A DNA stretch of 64,000 bases from Toxoplasma gondii ME49 (Eukaryota; Apicomplexa; Conoidasida; Eucoccidiorida; Sarcocystidae), in contig NC_031478.1 in NCBI RefSeq assembly GCF_000006565.2, positions 6,534,212 to 6,598,211 of the forward strand, written 5' to 3'. The first letter of the stretch is position 1. Each line of letters starts with the position of its first letter. The notes beneath the pieces are model-generated. The model was not told the origin of the DNA, searched no databases, and saw only the letters and a program-made list of their open reading frames with translations. A program made the translations under genes and the position numbers. Positions 11,747 through 22,684 of the stretch are shown one piece after another.

Positions 11747-14700
11747 TCAGACGCTGCCCCACCACACCAGTACGCAAGCAGTGCCAGCCAACACATGCCT
11801 CAGCATACGATTGCCCATTGTGCCCCGAGCTGTCACATGACGGCTCGCTACAAGGAGCCTCCGAGCGCGGTGCGTTGCCAGTAAGTGTTTCGCTTTCATT
11901 TGAAGAATCACCTGTAGAGAGACGTCTGAGAAGTTGTCCCGTTCTCTCTCCTGCAAAGCCATGACGTGGCGAACGGTGTCCTCGATGTCCACGAACCCGA
12001 TTTCTTTGTTGCGGAATCTCTCAACAGCTACTTCGTTTGCCGCATTCAAGCAAGCCGGCGCCACGCCTCCTCGTTCGCCTGCCTCGTAGGCGAGGCCTAG
12101 ACACCCAAATGTGTTTCTGAATATAAGGCGGACACGAAAACAGGCTTTCCACAAGACGACACAGACATTTTAACGCGTCAGCGAGTTGTTTAAACCAAAC
12201 AGAGAACAGAGCTTCTCCAGGTGCGTTGTCGAGGGGACTTCAGGAGTGCCGAGAAACCCCAGACGCCCGTGTGTCTCTTTCGTGCGCGAGGAGCCACATC
12301 CACAGAAAAGAACGATTTGTCTGCAAGGCTCCACTGCCTTCACAGCTGCATTCTGCCTCTTGTACGATTCTTCCCACGATGTCAATTCGTCAAGCCTGCG
12401 CCTTTTTCGTTCAGTCTCATCGTGGACACGAGCGTTTTCTTCATTGCCCTTTCTCCTCGTCCGTTCCTTCCCCCGAAATCAAAGGGCACTTAAATCTACA
12501 GAAGCAACTGGCTGTCTCTGAAAGCATTTTAGTATTTTCTTTCTCCTTCAAGAAAACGACAGGCTCCGCAGCCGAGGCGCGGCTCTCAATCGCCACAAAG
12601 ACATGCGTTGACTTCTGCCGGAGCACAAAACAAGAGAACAGCGCATCTTACAAGTCGGGCTTCTCGAACGTCAGATTGCCTTCCCGGGTCAGGTCGACGC
12701 CTGCCGACCACGGTGCGCTGAAGGCACAGAAACATGAGAAGTGATGAACCGCAGGATGATACATCCCAAAGTAATATATCATGCGATAAAAAAACACGAG
12801 ATAACGAACTCGCAAGAAACAAATCACCAGTGGCTCAAGCACAAGCAACCAGCCGAGGTCTGGGTGCCTGTCTATTGCTCGATCTCCAGAGACTGAGTGC
12901 TGTATTTTAAACAGAATGAGATAAATACATCGAGACCGAAAGCGCGATGAGATCGACAGAGCGTATTTCCCTATCCTGGCCCCCCTGCAAGTCTACCCAG
13001 ACACAACCTGACACACATAGACAGACACTCACATGTATATTTGCATATGTGTGGGCATATAGACACATATACGCCTGCTCCCAAAAAACGGATTTATAAC
13101 TCCAGCTGCCCTATATTCCTCTCGAGCTACCTACATCGCTCTTCACCACCAGAAATCCACAGATTCGATATATATATTTGTATATGTAAGTATGTATATG
13201 CAGATGCATATACATATATATATATATATATATATGCGTATGTATATATAAATGAAAACGTCTGTACATACTATTTTCTTGGATCCTCTGAATAGAGAGA
13301 ACACTGGAAATTTCGTTCGACTTACGCAAGCCGATGAGGCCAAGTGAGGGCGTAGGCGATGGGCAGCTTCATGTCAGGGAGGCCAAGCTGGGCGAGCGTG
13401 GCGCCATCTCGTAGTTCAACTGCAGAGTGGATGACAGCTTGGGGGTGAACAAGGACCTCGATGGAGGAGTATGGACACCCGAAGGCGAAGTGAGCTTCAA
13501 TGACTTCCAGGCCCTTGTTCATCAACGTCGCGCTGTCGATTGTGATTTTCGCGCCCATGCTCCACTTGGGCTGCGCGAGACACGCCAGAGGAGCCAGATG
13601 AGAGATGCCAAGAAGTCGGAGAGAACACTGAGCAGAAACGCGAGATGTAGCGTTCGTTCTCGGGTTCTGTCTGTACACCCCATGTGCTGCTTTCAAGACC
13701 ACATAAATACGTATTTGTGTGCTCGCACATCACTGGACTGCGCTCCTGAATGTCAACGGTACAAGCTGTGAACAGTGAACACCGGTCGCGTCCGCATGAA
13801 CTGAGAAGCCAGGTAGGAGGCACAAACCATTTGAAGGATCAACTATGTCCATCTGTGCATCTAAGGTCGAATTCGGTTGTCAACATGCTTGACGCTCACT
13901 CCATGTTGAACATTTCTTCTCTTTGCAAAGGATTCCCTTCTCACGGGCGAACACTGTTGGGAGAGATGGAGGAAAGACGCCACGAAATCTCTTTTTTCAC
14001 CTGCGCATCGATCCCCGGAAGCCGTGTTCAATCTGGCTGAGGAACTTACATGTTTGAGAGCACTTTCAAGAGTTACTTGCTCCAGTTCGTCTCGCGTCCG
14101 GCCTCGGAAGGGTCCCCCACTAGCAGTCAGAAGCAGCTTCCGAGGGGGGTAGCAAGAGGCCGGCACACCTTGAAGCGCCTGAAAGATTGCCGAGTGTTCG
14201 GAGTCGACAGGAAGAAGGAGGCCGCATTTCTGCCCTGCCTTCGCGCGCCTCTTGTCGCATTCCTCCCTTCTGTCTCCGTCTGTGTCTTCTTCTCTGTCTC
14301 CTTCTTGGTCTCCGCTTCTGTGCGATCTCTCGTGCCTGTCTTGCCTCTCTTGATCCCCGTAGAGCAGACCGCGCGTGGAGAGGAGACAGCGGAAAACGGG
14401 GCCTGTCGAGAGAGACGACGAGGCGGCGGCAGCGAAGAGACAAGATGAGATTTTCGCAGGAACGGACGCGGAGGGACGCAGAGGGAGAGCGAAAAAATCA
14501 ACGAACGAACCGAAAGGGGAAAGACGATGTGCGGCAGAGAGGAGAAAGAGGAGAGATGCTAAAAAGACGGGGAAGCGAGCACCGCGGAAAGAAAAACAAA
14601 GGACGCGAAAGAGGAAACAAACAAGGTATCAGACACGAAAACTTCAGTCTGAAACCACGTCTTACCTGCCGCGACCAGGGCCTCTTTATTCGCTAGTGCC

Positions 14701-17700
14701 ACGTCCTTGCCTGCCTCGAGGGCCTTCAGTGTGGGGAGAACTCCTTTGAAGCCGACAATAGCGGAGACAAGAATATCGTAGTTGGGGACGCATGCAAGCT
14801 CTGCAAGGCCCTCGTCGCCCAAGAGAAGACGGGGCCGAGGAAAAGCAGCGCTTCTCTCATGATCGTTCAGCCTCTCTTGGAGCTCTGCCACCTTGGAAGA
14901 GTCTCCGAGATACACGTACTGTGGCCTGAGAGGAAAGGCAGGACTCTTTGGTGCGTACTATCGATTCGTTCAGCTTTAGCAAACAGCACAAAAATCGTTG
15001 GACAATCACATTAGAGATATGCTGTCTGTGCATGTGCTCCGCAGGCGTTGAAAACATGTCAAAAGAGCAAGACACGCTTGTCATGCTTCGCTTGGAGGAA
15101 TGAAACTCCACTCCGTTCTAGAAGTTAAGAGCTACGGGTTGGAGATGAGAGTTTTCTTTCCATCGTGTGTAGGCCTGTGTCAGATCCAGTTAACATGCAA
15201 AACCAGCAGATTCGGACAACATACCAGTGACGCAGAGCAAACACAGAGGAGGCGAAACGCGACAGACGAAGAAGTAGCAGAATTATCACGCACATTCGTG
15301 TCGGCAGAAGCCGTTTCATTGTTTGACCTCTACGTTTACTTGTTCCACAATACTGGAGTTTTAGCACTAGAGATTCTCCTACGAAATACTTTTCGGACAT
15401 CGCTTAACCTCCGAAAGAGTTTAACAAAACACCGTTGTTTGAATTGTCTTACATCTGTACAGACAGCCTGTATACATTTTATACTGATCGAGTACAAAGG
15501 AGTTCAGTCCTTTTCATCTCATTCGTTTGTTGTGGACGTTCGGGGTGAAGGGAAGCCCTTTCTCTTTCAGGTAGAAATGGAGGTGAGAAAGCGAACAACT
15601 TTTTTCCGTGGAACGCAAACGCATGCAAATGAGGCACGAATTTCAGCATTCCTAATCTTGAAAAGGTTGTGTAGGTAGGTCTACCTGAAAGAAGACATGG
15701 AAAAGGGGAACTGACCCGTCTGGCTCTGACGACTCTACGAAGGCTGGCGACAGCTGAGCTGGCCCCAGAAACACGCATCAATATACCTTTCTACATCTGC
15801 ATATGCATGCATATCTAGATCCAGCTCAATCAGCGTCTTTAACTATAAAGAGACCTTTCACGCATAAAGACAGATAAAACGGTGTGGATTTGGTCACCCA
15901 CCTGAAAGCAGCCACTTGCTCGGCGAGAAGAGCGAGATTGGAGCCCCCGGCTGCGAGGCCAACAATTTGAAATATATCAGGAAACTCTCTGGCGATCTCC
16001 AATGTGCTCTTCCCGATGCTGCCAGTGCTTCCCAAAACCACAAGTCTCTTCACACGCGTGGAGGGAGGCGAAGCCGGAGGCGCGAGAGACGCAGGCGAGG
16101 AGACAAGCGAGGAGACAGGGTCTTCTTCGGTACGTCGCAAGAGTTCTCTGCACGAGTTTGCGTCGAGAAGCAGACGACGATCGAGGGCAGACACGGGAGA
16201 CACCGCAGCAGAAGAAATGTCAGAGAAAATGAAGACCGGAGACTGAGATGCATGCCCGTGTCTCTGCTTCCAAACTGGGTGACAGGTGCGACGTGACGCG
16301 CCGCCACCAGGGAGCCTGGGTGAGAGACGAAACCTCTTGGCGACGACCGAGTTCACTCGTGCTCTCGTTTGCGTATAAATCTACGAGTATGCCGGTCAAC
16401 TGCTTGTGTCGAGGAGCCTTCACGAGGACTTGGAAGCCGACCAACAACGTTCCGCATATCCACCGAGATGCGAAGATGGACACGGTGACTTTCTGGCTAA
16501 ACCTCCTTTCTTTGTGAAACAGGATGTCGTTCTCGCGTTGAACACAGTCTCATAGAGCCCGCAACCCAGTGAAACGTGACGCGACACACACCGGGGTATC
16601 ACGGAGTCAGAGAGCTGAGAAACGAGGAGAGGTTGCTCTTCCGCGGCGTCCTGTTGGACCGAAAACTTTCAGCGGTACTGCTACTTCGCGGGAACGCTGA
16701 CCACAAAGATATCCGCGAACCATCAGCTCTAGATGGAAGGACTTTCAACGCCGCACACGCTTATATACAATGCCGCGTACGGCAGGACTGGTGTCTACTC
16801 AGCTGGTTCAGGTCTTGAAGGTCTCTGTTGACGGAGGACGTTTTTCTCCTCCTCACCTTCAACATGGTGAGTTGACAGAGAAGAGTAGCTTCCAGCGTCT
16901 ACTGAAAATCAATTCTTGGGTATAACTTGAGGTAAACCATATTTGCACTGTGGTCGTCTCCAAAGCCCCCTAAACCGTGAGGGGGGGGGAATGCGGGCCT
17001 GGGGCGAAGGAGTCTTCAAAGCAAGAGAAAGCTCGTCTAACAAAGACTGGAGACCTACGGCGAAAGAAAAAGACTCCGAGAAGAAGCGACCTTCTGCGCG
17101 AGCTAGCGAGTTGGGTTGTGACCCGCGTGTGCGTTTTCCTTACTTCAAAGCGTTGACGCTCCCCACTGGAACTCCGCATGGCTGCAGCGAGTGTTGTGTC
17201 TCTTGATGAAAAACTCCTCTCGGACCAGGAAAGCTGCTTTCTTCGGCATTTCGCTTGGCGAAGAAGAGCGCCGGCGTGAGGGGATCAGGCCTGCCCGCTG
17301 GCGGCACACCGGGAGCTGTCAGTGCTCCCGAGAGAAACTGGAGACTTCGAGCTCTCCACTCGCGACTGCTGGCAACGCGAGAGCGAGGGAACAAATACGA
17401 CGCCGGACGCGAGAAATACAGATCAAGAGCAGCTCTTCGCGGTGGCAGGGAGACGAAGGCAAGCGACGATCGGGAGGAAGAAGGATCTGCGCCGCAGGCA
17501 AACACACTGGGTACACACAAAGTGAAAGTCCCCTCATGTTCCGCGTGTCTTTCCTTTTCTCTCGCAGCGTTTCGTGCGGCTTCTTCGCTGTCTGTATACC
17601 TACAAATGCACACAAGTATACACATATGCACACATCCATACACGCACATGCATATATATATATATATATATACTATATATACATACATACGTGTAATCAT

Positions 17701-18088
17701 GTACATACGTACGATTTGCTATATTTGTATGTAGGCATCGGCATCTCTATACTTGGGGGGGTCTTCGTAGAGAAAACTCGACTGGTTACGGTACCAAGGG
17801 ACGTCGCGGAAACAGATTTCCTTGGTCGAATCTCCACAGTTTGCCGACTCTGTATGGTTAAGGTGCATGCGCCGAAGGCGAAGGGACATCCACCGAATGT
17901 CGAGCTCTTCTTTTTCGCCATTCGCGTGCTGTGGTTTCTCGAAATGATTCTTTTTGGGAGCCTCGCTCACCTTTTCTCTGTAGGAGAAAGGAGAGACGCG
18001 CGACAAGGTTCGAACCCCTCAGAGAAGCGCAGCTGGCGGGCAGCCACAGTGACAACAACAAAAAGAAGAAGAAGAGAAGAAGAGGCAT
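11747..18088 (-). CDS. DXR: 1-deoxy-D-xylulose-5-phosphate reductoisomerase, apicoplast
   Basis: Second enzyme of the apicoplast MEP isoprenoid pathway: NADPH-dependent conversion of DOXP to 2-C-methyl-erythritol 4-phosphate, and the target of fosmidomycin. Exons read 18088-17971, 17591-17144, 16315-15902, 14925-14666, 14402-14050, 13570-13326, 12717-12652 and 12116-11747; all phases agree, giving about 757 residues against about 400 in bacteria. Exon 1 is a signal peptide ([20 protein letters not shown]). Exon 2 and the start of exon 3 look like a basic, Ser-rich transit peptide. Core motifs are GSTGSIG (NADPH, residues about 280-287), [10 protein letters not shown] (about 405), [13 protein letters not shown] (metal ligands Asp and Glu, about 475), ALKH joined to PKWSMG, and [17 protein letters not shown] (third ligand Glu, about 545). 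The C-terminus includes [13 protein letters not shown] hydrophilic insertion of about 40 residues follows [10 protein letters not shown]. Recorded T. gondii tolerance of fosmidomycin is attributed to poor uptake, not to a changed enzyme. Confidence 0.96.
13214..13235. repeat. TA microsatellite in a DXR intron
   Basis: An uninterrupted run of alternating A and T within the intron between DXR exons ending at 13326 and starting at 12717. The flanks (about 13020-13260) are rich in related CATATA and TGTATA steps. Length polymorphism between strains is expected. Confidence 0.95.
17600..17740. repeat. CACATA/TA microsatellite in DXR intron 1
   Basis: CACACA, ACATGCA and a TA run (17652-17672) followed by TACATACATACG lie between DXR exon 1 (ending 17971) and exon 2 (starting 17591), immediately upstream of the exon 2 acceptor on the minus strand. 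The repeat makes open frames on both strands that read through the intron; these are artefacts. Confidence 0.9.
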
Positions 18089-21000
18089 CGTGGCTGGGAT
18101 GGAGGAGAGAAGAGCTGCGGCAAAAGAAGGGGACAGACTGGGAAGCAGCGATTCGGAGAACGAACGTCTCCTCGCTGACTAAAGGAAGCGACGGACAGAA
18201 AGCGCCGTCTCGCGTTTCTGAGCAGTGGCTATCAAGAGACAACAAGGGGAAGCGGGGGAGAGGAAGAGACAGGTTTGGAGAGCAGTGCCGTTCCGCTCCT
18301 CCTGAGAGGGGAAGCCCGGCCTACAGACCCCGCAGTGCATTGCACAACTCGACTGCAGAAGGGGGACAAGCAGAACGTGGTGAGGAACGTTTCAATTCTT
18401 TTTCAGGACTTTGTTCCAGCTGCAGCGCCCCCCTTCGGTGTGCATCCCCTCTTCCCTGTTCTTTTGGATGTACTTTCTCGAGTGCCTTTTTTCATGTTCG
18501 ACCTTCTGGCCTCTGTGCACTTTGTCAGCAAAACCGTCGAGACAAGCCTTCAGTCTCGCGCGGTGGAGAAGAGGAGGAACGAGAGGCAGAGTACAGCTGA
18601 GAACCCGAAGAAGACGGCCAAGAAAAAAGAGAACGGTCAGATCCAGGATGCGGCGACACCGGACAGCACAAAATGGAGAAGCTGACAGTCTGCAGGAGCA
18701 GTTCAGAAAGGAGAGGAGGCAGCTGGAAAGGATTTTTCAATGCAATGTCTCGGCAACAGGGCTATCAGAGAGCAATAAAGATGGACTCTTTCCTCAACGG
18801 CAAGTCTTTGACCGCAGCATCCACAACGCAAAAGTCGCCGGTAAAAACGTTTGGTGGATTGCTGGAAAGTTGGCGCAAGCGCAAGACGACGAAAAGATGG
18901 AAAGGCGCTACGCCGTCAAGAAGAAAAACGAAAGCGCGGGCGAGACTTTTGCAGTTGGGACGCGTGGACGAAAGCCGCTGTGTCGAGAGTGAAGGGCAAG
19001 AAAGCAAGACAAAGCAGAGACAAGAGTGGAAAATCCGACGAAGCGAAAGAGACAGAAGGAAGGAGACAGGGAGACGGAGACACAAATGGCCATTTCCGGA
19101 GACACGGGTGGAGTTCGAGGAATCCAGCTGTCATTATAAAGAGAATCTTTCCTCTCTGCCTCAACACAGAGGCATCCCTTGGGGAGAAATCAAGCGGGCA
19201 TGCTTTTCTGTATGAGAGGAAACGAGAGTTTTCGTCAAAATGACGAGCAGAGCAACCGTCCAGATGCGCGGCGTGTTTATTTCTCGGCACAATGCCGCCG
19301 TTTACAGTTTGAAGCTGCATGCGCACCCAGAGAGCTGTGGATGGCTTGCAGAAGGAAGCCGAGCGTCTTGCCCTGGATAGTCATGAAAGGAGAACTAAGT
19401 CGCCATCGAATGTCGACGCATTCCCCACTCCCGCAGCTGATCGAACCTGGAAATAAACCTGGGAGAGGTGACGAAGAGTCGAGAAAGTCGAGCCTCTCGC
19501 GCAAGTTGAAAGTAAGACAGAAGAAAGACATGCACATGGAGGCCCTTGTTCCGTTCCGTCTGTAAAGGAGACATTGCGATCACTGCAGAGGAAGGAGATC
19601 GGATGCAGCCCCTTGATCTTTTTAGCGGTTTTTTCTTTTGTGGAATACAGAACACACACTTTCGTAACCAGACGACGTTTCCGGGTTTTTTATATTTGCA
19701 AAGATCTGCCAGTCACGTTAACAGGCGACAGTGGTGAGACGTAGAGAGCACGCGAAAAGGGGTTTGCACTCCACATCACTCCTTTTCTTGGTACAAGGTG
19801 TTTCGCGCTGTCCACCGTGCTGTTTTTTCTCAAAAGGCTGGTGTGTGCGAAAATCGCCCGCGGCCCTCTACGGGGCTCAAAGTGCATTTGCCTGTGCAGG
19901 GAACCATCGTGTTTTCTCGGGGTGAGCTGCGCTGTCAGGTTCTGAGAAACGACACTTTCGTCATGCGGAAAAAAAGTGAGGCCTGAGTTGCTGGCCAGAG
20001 GCTGTTACAACTTTCTTGCGCGGGTTCCAACCGCGCGTAGTCGAACTGAGGTGCAAGATTGCTACTGACTGCTGCCGTTTTATTCGAGAAGAAGGAGTCT
20101 TTCCATGCCCCCGTTGTGTGACGCTCACTGCGGTTCGTGAAAGAGGGGTCTGCCAGCTGAGAATTCTCTCGTTTGCTTTCTGTGTCTTTGAAGACAAGTT
20201 CTGCGTGTTTGTCATCCAAACGCGAAGAAGAGGGGTTGCTCACAGGGTTTGTCGTTCCACAGTTTACCCAAGGATCTGACAGACACGCATGTTCCGTCAT
20301 TTTTTCTTGTCGCCTCGTAGTGTGACTCACCAGGTGGCAGATCATCTTTGGAGTTCTATTCGCTGATATCGTCTAAATCGATTTCGGGAAGTTCAGAACA
20401 TAACCGTACTTTGTTGGTCTGTACGAGCGCGGGTGGAAGCGTGATGCTGCGGAGCATGTCTACGTGTTGAAAATTTTCATTAGCTGGAAAGAGAGGCTTG
20501 GCAATCCTGTCAGCTAAAGAGATGAACGTGAACAGACTCGAAGACGAGAAACAATGTTAGGTCCAACGGCATCGATCTAGGGAAAGGCCCGGAAGTCGAA
20601 GTCTTTCTTCAACTTAAAAGAACGCGGGGAGATACTGCTTCTGGGCTTTAGATGAGATTTGTGCAAGGAAAGCTCACGGAACAGGAGACGGGAAGCAGAA
20701 TGTCAAGGCAATTCAGCGATGTGGTGCTTGAACCGTAGTATCGCACGACAATATCCAGCAGCATCTCAGTCGTACCGTTCACTTCCGCCGAGCTGCTAAC
20801 CCTATCATCAGCAAAAGAAGTCAACAATGCGAGCGCTTCTGCTTCGAAGGAGATTAGCATGCTAAAAGGAGATTAGCGTGCTACTTGCCAGTTTCTGTGG
20901 CAAAAAAGATTAATCTTTTTCATTTTCAGTCTACCTGGTGACAGGACTCGGTGTATTTGTGGGGTTAGGGACTGCCTCGCTCTCTGTGGCACAGACACGA

Positions 21001-22684
21001 ACTCTCGTTTCAAGTGAGACTTTTCGTCAGAAGCTATTCGACATTGCGTGGAACCACAAATACCCTTTTCCTTGAACACTCGTCAAACATCCCCTCTGCA
21101 CGAAGGCGCTGGATCTCTGCAGGCAGACTTAGTCAACCGAAATCCCACAGATATCTTCATCACACACGAACGTGAGTGCGACTCAGACGACGCGCGATTT
21201 TTATCAGAGCTGATCAATCCACCCCGTCCGGTGCACATTTTCCCTAATGTGTATTGTTTCAAAGAAAGACTTCTCTTTGCGGCTTCTGTGGCTCAGGGTA
21301 CACACGACGGCAGTTGTCACGCGTTAATTCAAGTGTCTTTCTCCCTTGCTCAATCGCGAAAACTCTTTTTGTTCCACGAAGCACGAGCTCAAGTCGATGC
21401 CAACACGCCAGCTGCAACAAATGTTGCAAGAGAGGTTCAGAAAGAAGGCGCAACGCGGAAGCAGAGAAAAGGAGAGACGGGCGCTCTTGGCTTTTCAGAG
21501 AAAACCACCTCGGAGAGGCCACCGTGTTTTTTGCACACAGAATACACTTTTTTCTCGTCTCTTCAACATGCGGCGAGCATACGGAAGACAGTAGGCGCAA
21601 AGAGTTTTTTCGTTCAGAAGAAGAAGACGGCAAACAAGACTACGAAAACGCCTCCTCTCTCGAGTACATCCAGGGCTCGGCATCGGGCACAAACGGGTTG
21701 CATGCAGTTTGGAGCAAAAGGGTGAACAGCCACCTTCACGCTGGAGTGGTAAGACAAGAAACCTTTGAAGAAACCTATTTTCTCTCCCCCACTTTCGCCT
21801 ACACAGATCTTAGAGAAGCAGGCGACACCAGTCTTTGACTGCAACGACGCTGTTCTGTGCACATGCGTTTTCAAAACGAAGCTGAGATAGAGGCTCTGTG
21901 AGTCTTGTGGAAGATAAATCGAACCGCTTTTTTTCTCTGAAAAACTGCACAGGACCAGCATGTGTCGTTTCGCTAAAAACGTTTTTTTTGTGTGTTAGAC
22001 CTTCCAGTGTTTCTCCATTCGCGGTTTGTGTACATGCCAGTTGGAGTTCAGTGGGGCAGTCTGTAAGCTTTTCTCACTGCGTTCTTCTCTTCTGACGGGT
22101 GAACATCGTCTCTAATCTTTCTACAAACTCTGCCTTTCTTCCTTTTCGTCTGTTTACGGTTTTTGCGTACGTGAACCCTCAGTCGAAGTGAAGGAGTTCT
22201 TTGTGGACAGCGCATACCGGTTCATTCAGGAGCTGGGGTTTCGCTGTGTCTTGGCGGCTTACCAGCCTCACTTGCCCGGTTTCCATGCTCCCTCTCTGAC
22301 CCCAAAGGACAAAGGCCGCCGGTCTCTGTTTCTTTTCGTGGCGCAACCTGTCACCTGCCGTTATTTTCGAGTTTTCTCGGCTCAGAACGTTTCACTGCCA
22401 CCCGTTTCTCTGTCGCGACTTCTACGCAGCGGTCACGAGTCGGCACACCTGGCAAAAGCTCTCGAAAAACAGACACGACTTCCAAGACAAGGGCCGCACA
22501 CAAGTTCACCCTTGCTTTACTCAACTCAGTTAAGTAGCAGGACTGGGTTTGATGTTCTGTGCCAGCCCCCATCGCGGTGATCTGCTCTGTCGAAAAACGC
22601 GAAGTCGGAAAGACAGCTTCTTCACGCTTACAGTTCAGCTGGCTTTCGTTCGGCGCGTCTTCGCTTCTGTCGGGATCTCCACAG
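18089..22684. other. Divergent intergenic region between DXR and the bL9 gene
   Basis: About 4.6 kb between two divergent start codons, so it should hold both promoters and 5' UTRs. The DXR-proximal part is purine-rich on the plus strand (GAAGA and GAGAC steps), giving pyrimidine-rich UTR sequence on the DXR strand. TGCATGC occurs at about 19316 and 21708. A tandem 17-bp duplication is listed separately. Open frames such as 18673-19215 and 21048-21725 (plus) have no splice, domain or compositional support and are not called as genes. Confidence 0.45.
20847..20882. repeat. Tandem 17-bp duplication
   Basis: Two adjacent copies of AAGGAGATTAGCNTGCT (20847-20863 and 20866-20882), differing at one base and separated by two A residues. 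It is a short local duplication in non-coding DNA with no known role. Confidence 0.85.

Noticed and set aside
15100..15678. 192-codon plus-strand open frame
   Set aside because: It lies wholly within a DXR intron, with no domain, splice partner or coding character.
16220..16483. Hydrophobic minus-strand start ([20 protein letters not shown]) as an alternative DXR signal peptide
   Set aside because: None of its good donors matches the phase needed by the following DXR exon, whereas the 18088/17591/16315 chain matches throughout.
18003..18025. AAGGTTCGAACCCCTC, which resembles a tRNA T-arm
   Set aside because: No anticodon arm, D-arm or acceptor pairing around it; it is antisense to DXR exon 1.
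17191..18600. 469-codon plus-strand open frame
   Set aside because: It runs through a TA/CATA microsatellite and antisense to DXR exons 1 and 2, and the product is mostly low complexity.
20648..20860. 70-codon minus-strand open frame with a plausible helical start
   Set aside because: Too short to separate from chance without transcript or homology evidence.
21048..21725. 225-codon plus-strand open frame upstream of the bL9 gene
   Set aside because: Possible but unsupported: no recognised domain, a Lys/Thr-rich tail and no clear splice sites. Chance frames of this size occur at this GC content.
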